Source: an uncultured Nostocoides sp. (GTDB taxonomy: Bacteria > Actinomycetota > Actinomycetes > Actinomycetales > Dermatophilaceae). From it: DNA of 5,454 bases. The first letter of the stretch is position 1. Each line of letters opens with the position of its first letter. Positions 1 to 5,454 of the stretch are shown one piece after another. A program made the translations under genes and the position numbers. The notes beneath the pieces were generated by a model. It saw only the letters and a list, made by a program, of their open reading frames with translations. It was not told the DNA's origin and did not search any database. The stretch spans positions 1 to 5,454 of the forward strand of contig CAKZIH010000126.1 of NCBI GenBank assembly GCA_936931335.1. The letters run 5' to 3'.

Positions 1-918
1 TACTCGCTCCCCCACATCCTCCGGTTCCCATTGCGTGGTGGCGTCCAGGTCGGTGACATAACCGCGGCCGGGGCGGCGCTTGCGCAGCGGCGGGGTGACC
101 CCGGGCGCGAGGCGGCGAGTGGTGATCAAGAAGCCGGTATGGCCGTGCATCCGGTGCTGCGGGCGCACCGCCAGACCCTCCAGGTGCCAGCCGCGCACCA
201 GCGATTCCCACGCCTGCGGTTCGGTATAGCCGCCGTGGTCGCGCATCGCCTCGGCGGTCCGGGAGAGCTGGGTAGCGGTGGCCACATAACAAATGAGCAC
301 GCCACCGGGCAGCAGCGCGTCCCCGACCGCCTCCAGGCATTCCCAGGGGGCGAGCATGTCCAGCACCACGCGATCCACGCTCCCGGGCTCGACCGCCCCG
401 GGCAGGCTCTCCACCAGGTCGCCGACGGTCACCGTCCAGGCCGGGTGGTCGGCACCGAAAAAGGCCCGGGCGTTGGCCTGGGCGATGGCCGCGAAGTCGG
501 CCCGGCGCTCGAAGGAGTGCACCCGGCCGCCCTCCCCCACGGCCCGCAGCAGGCTCATCGACAAAGCGCCAGAGCCGACACCCGCCTCGACGACGACCGC
601 GCCCGGGAAGATGTCGCCCATGGTGACGATCTGGCCGGCGTCCTTGGGGTAGACCACCGCGGCGCCGCGCGGCATCGACATCACATAGTCGGACAGCAGC
701 GGCCGGATCGCCAGGTATTCGCTGCCCACGGTGTTGGTCATCGTGGAGCCGTCCGGGGCGCCGATCAGGTCGTCGTGGCGCAGGAAACCGCGGTGGGTGT
801 GGAACTCCTTGCCCGCCTCCAGGGTGATGGTGTGCATCCGGCCCTTGGGGTCGGTCAACTGCACCCGGTCGCCCACGCGGAAGGGTCCCCGCCGCAGGTC
901 CGCGTCGATTTCGGTCAT
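1..918 (-). CDS. trmI: tRNA (adenine-58-N1)-methyltransferase TrmI, C-terminus cut off by the window edge
   Basis: The enzyme transfers a methyl group from S-adenosylmethionine to N1 of adenine 58 in the T-loop of tRNA, in the cytoplasm, normally as a homotetramer. Reading from ATG at 918-916, 306 codons run to the window edge without a stop. A small N-terminal beta domain (about residues 11-70, with FHTHRG at 39-44) is followed by SMPRG at 81-85 and YPKD at 90-93. The Rossmann methyltransferase fold carries the SAM-binding loop EAGVGSGAL at 111-119 and LDMLAPWE at 186-193, whose Asp187 is the family's conserved acidic residue. RPQHRMHGHTGFL (252-264) and RRLAPG (268-273) are typical of the actinobacterial branch. 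From memory Rv2118c is about 280 residues, so this copy is longer, with a tail ending in WEPEDVGER. It starts 11 bases after the protease gene stops and is probably co-transcribed with it. No strong Shine-Dalgarno is visible; a TAGGCT hexamer lies 8 bases before the ATG. Family assignment is near certain. Confidence 0.96.
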   Translation of the reverse strand, partial: MTEIDADLRRGPFRVGDRVQLTDPKGRMHTITLEAGKEFHTHRGFLRHDDLIGAPDGSTMTNTVGSEYLAIRPLLSDYVMSMPRGAAVVYPKDAGQIVTMGDIFPGAVVVEAGVGSGALSMSLLRAVGEGGRVHSFERRADFAAIAQANARAFFGADHPAWTVTVGDLVESLPGAVEPGSVDRVVLDMLAPWECLEAVGDALLPGGVLICYVATATQLSRTAEAMRDHGGYTEPQAWESLVRGWHLEGLAVRPQHRMHGHTGFLITTRRLAPGVTPPLRKRRPGRGYVTDLDATTQWEPEDVGERV

Positions 919-926
919 AGCGGGTC

Positions 927-932
927 AGCCTA
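927..932 (-). promoter_or_regulatory. possible internal -10 box for trmI
   Basis: On the minus strand the hexamer TAGGCT fits the actinobacterial -10 pattern TAnnnT and ends 8 bases before the trmI ATG. It includes the TAG stop codon of the upstream protease gene. The same seven letters, TAGGCTG, occur before the protease start. No convincing -35 element is seen. It could give a second, leaderless trmI message, or it may be chance. Confidence 0.3.
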
Positions 933-2087
933 ATTCGGGCCGCGCGGCGCGCCGACCGCCCGTCCGGCGGAGAGCACCTCGTTGACGCGCGGCACGGTGA
1001 CCACCCCGGCGAGCCGGCCGTTGTGCACGATCGCGACGACCCCGCCCGGGGCGTCCCCGAGCGCGCCGAGAATGCCGCTGACCGGCTGTGCCGGGTCGGC
1101 GTGCACCACCCAGTCGGGCGGTTGCGGGCGGCTGACCGCGCTCACCGGCGTATGCCCGTGTGCGGTGTCCGGCACCCGCGCCAGCGCTTCGGGGTCGAGC
1201 AGGGCCACGGGCATACCCGCATCGTCGACGAGCACCGGCGGCAGCCCGCGCGGCAATTCGGCGAGGCTGGCGTGCTGCGGGACCGGGACCACCGGCTGCA
1301 GGACGTCGAGGATCCGGAAGCGGGAGACCACGCCCATCATTCGTCCGGAACGGATGGCCGCTCGCGCGCCCTGCCAGAGGAAGAAGCCGATCAACAGCGC
1401 CCAGACGATCGACGCGCCCCGCAACGATTCCCCGTTCAGCAGCGGCCGTCCGATGAACCAGTACAGGACACCGATGGTGACGACCAGACCGCATACCCCG
1501 GCCACCACGCGGGCCCGGTGCCGGTCGCCGGTGACCCGCCATACCAGGGCCTCGACGAGCTGGCCGCCGTCCAACGGCAGGCCGGGTAGCAGGTTGAAGC
1601 CGGCCAGCAGCAGATTGAGCACCCCGAAGATCGATGCCAGACCGTGGGCGATCCCGGGCTCCAGCAGGGAGGCCACCCCATAGCCGACCGCGGCCAGGGC
1701 CAGGTTGGCCAGCGGACCGACCACGGCCACCAGCGCCGAGCGTCCGGGGGTCGAGGTGGTGGCGTCCATGGTCGTATGCCCACCCCATAGATCGGCGACG
1801 ACGCGGTGCACCGGCATGCCGCAGGCGCGGGCGGCGAGGGCATGGGCCGCCTCGTGGACCAGCACCGCGACGAGCAGGAGCAGGGCATAGCCGGCGGCCA
1901 CCGCATAGGCGAGCCCACCGAGGTCAGGCTGCAGTTGCAGGCCGATGACCCCCAGGATCACCAACGCCAGGAGCACCCAGGTGCGACCGATATAGACCGG
2001 CACCCCCGCGAGCGTGGCGATCCGCAGCCCGGGAGCCTGCGGCGGTGGCGCGTCCTGGGGCGGCTGAGCGCTCGCCGACGAGGTCAT
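930..2087 (-). CDS. site-2 protease family (M50) intramembrane zinc metalloprotease with CBS-like C-terminus
   Basis: A 385-residue membrane protein that probably cleaves substrates within the membrane, as S2P/Rip-type enzymes do; the substrate is unknown. An Ala/Pro/Gln-rich N-terminus (1-20) precedes about six hydrophobic segments near 38-52, 58-77, 117-142, 149-167, 193-213 and 224-241. The zinc motif HEAAH is at 78-82 (ligands His78 and His82, catalytic Glu79). The second motif, NLLPGLPLDGG, is at 165-175, with Asp173 the expected third ligand. GGHTTM at 102-107 and GPLAN at 124-128 are also typical of the family. Residues about 255-375 resemble the CBS-domain pair of Rip3-like proteases but are degenerate. 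ATG at 2087 is preferred because an in-frame ATG at 2216 would run through the divergent promoter into metH. A TAGGCT -10-like box ends 7 bases before it, so the message may be leaderless. The gene leads into trmI after 11 bases. The fold is clear; the biological role is not. Confidence 0.93.
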   Translation of the reverse strand: MTSSASAQPPQDAPPPQAPGLRIATLAGVPVYIGRTWVLLALVILGVIGLQLQPDLGGLAYAVAAGYALLLLVAVLVHEAAHALAARACGMPVHRVVADLWGGHTTMDATTSTPGRSALVAVVGPLANLALAAVGYGVASLLEPGIAHGLASIFGVLNLLLAGFNLLPGLPLDGGQLVEALVWRVTGDRHRARVVAGVCGLVVTIGVLYWFIGRPLLNGESLRGASIVWALLIGFFLWQGARAAIRSGRMMGVVSRFRILDVLQPVVPVPQHASLAELPRGLPPVLVDDAGMPVALLDPEALARVPDTAHGHTPVSAVSRPQPPDWVVHADPAQPVSGILGALGDAPGGVVAIVHNGRLAGVVTVPRVNEVLSAGRAVGAPRGPN

Positions 2088-2094
2088 GGCTGGC

Positions 2095-2100
2095 AGCCTA
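2095..2100 (-). promoter_or_regulatory. candidate -10 box of the protease-trmI unit
   Basis: TAGGCT on the minus strand fits TAnnnT and is followed by 7 bases and then the ATG at 2087. That spacing puts the expected transcription start on or beside the A of the ATG, implying a leaderless message. In agreement, the only SD-like GGAGG (2111-2107) lies 19 bases upstream, too far to serve as a ribosome site. Confidence 0.5.
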
Positions 2101-2120
2101 TGTCGGCCTCCGGCGGGCGG

Positions 2121-2126
2121 GATAAT
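2121..2126 (+). promoter_or_regulatory. candidate -10 box of metH
   Basis: GATAAT matches five of six bases of TATAAT and ends 7 bases before the ATG at 2134, so the transcript would be expected to begin at or next to that ATG. It stands out as an AT-rich island in very GC-rich surroundings. The -35 position is poor (TATGTC or similar, near 2098-2104). The T of this box is the middle base of an in-frame ATG at 2125, which would then lie inside the promoter. Confidence 0.55.
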
Positions 2127-2133
2127 GGCCGGT

Positions 2134-5454
<3,321 letters not shown>

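Larger units (their letters stand above)
2088..2133. promoter_or_regulatory. 46-base divergent promoter region between the protease gene and metH
   Basis: This is the whole space between the two divergent start codons. It holds a -10-like box for each direction. With normal 17-18 base spacing, each promoter's -35 position falls on or beside the other's -10 box, so polymerase binding in the two directions should compete. Neither -35 matches the TTGACA consensus well. An 11-base palindrome, GGCTGGCAGCC (2088-2098), abuts the protease start. There is no room for a cobalamin or SAM riboswitch. Confidence 0.6.

Noticed and set aside
919..929. A terminator between the protease gene and trmI
   Set aside because: Eleven bases with no hairpin or T-run; nothing supports termination here.
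31..933. A 300-codon open frame on the plus strand opposite trmI
   Set aside because: It is antisense to trmI, whose methyltransferase motifs are clear. The peptide is Gly/Ala/His/Arg-rich with no domain.
925..1788. A 287-codon minus-strand frame overlapping the protease gene in another phase
   Set aside because: Its Arg/Gly/Pro/Ala-rich translation is the usual out-of-frame product of GC-rich coding sequence. The overlapping frame carries HEAAH and the LDGG motif.
2125..2133. An earlier in-frame metH start at ATG 2125
   Set aside because: This ATG overlaps the GATAAT -10 box, so it would lie upstream of the expected transcript start. The GC-rich GGGCGGGA before it is only 2 bases away, too close for a ribosome site. 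It is possible if a farther promoter is used.

Overview
The window is about two-thirds G+C and is packed with three protein genes. Two lie on the minus strand (trmI, then a site-2 protease) and one on the plus strand (metH). Two genes are cut by the window edges: trmI at the left, after 306 codons, and metH at the right, after 1107 codons. The tRNA methyltransferase reads like the mycobacterial Rv2118c type. Together with the M50 protease beside it and the high G+C, this points to an actinobacterium (Actinomycetota). I cannot name the genus.

Layout: positions 1-918 (minus) encode most of the tRNA m1A58 methyltransferase TrmI. Positions 930-2087 (minus) encode a six-helix intramembrane zinc protease with a weak CBS-like C-terminal region. 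Only 11 bases separate the two genes, so they look like one transcription unit running leftward. Positions 2088-2133 are a 46-base divergent promoter region. Positions 2134-5454 (plus) encode cobalamin-dependent methionine synthase: the homocysteine, methyl-folate, cap and B12 modules and the first part of the reactivation module are present. No RNA genes, insertion sequences, CRISPR arrays or clear terminators are visible, and no gene-free stretch exceeds 50 bases.

From general knowledge, trmI often lies next to the Pup-proteasome genes (arc/mpa, dop, pup, prcBA) in actinobacteria, and metH is in the same broad neighbourhood in Mycobacterium tuberculosis. So the unseen sequence left of position 1 may hold the proteasome ATPase; this is inference. 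MetH regenerates methionine, which feeds S-adenosylmethionine, the methyl donor TrmI uses. That is a metabolic link, not evidence of a dedicated system.

The two points most worth a second look are these. First, the divergent promoter appears to drive two leaderless messages: both candidate -10 boxes end exactly 7 bases before their ATG, and the two promoters overlap. Second, MetH resembles the E. coli-like subfamily rather than the mycobacterial one, although the neighbouring genes look actinobacterial. I see no clear sign of an undescribed system; the window is mostly core metabolism and housekeeping.
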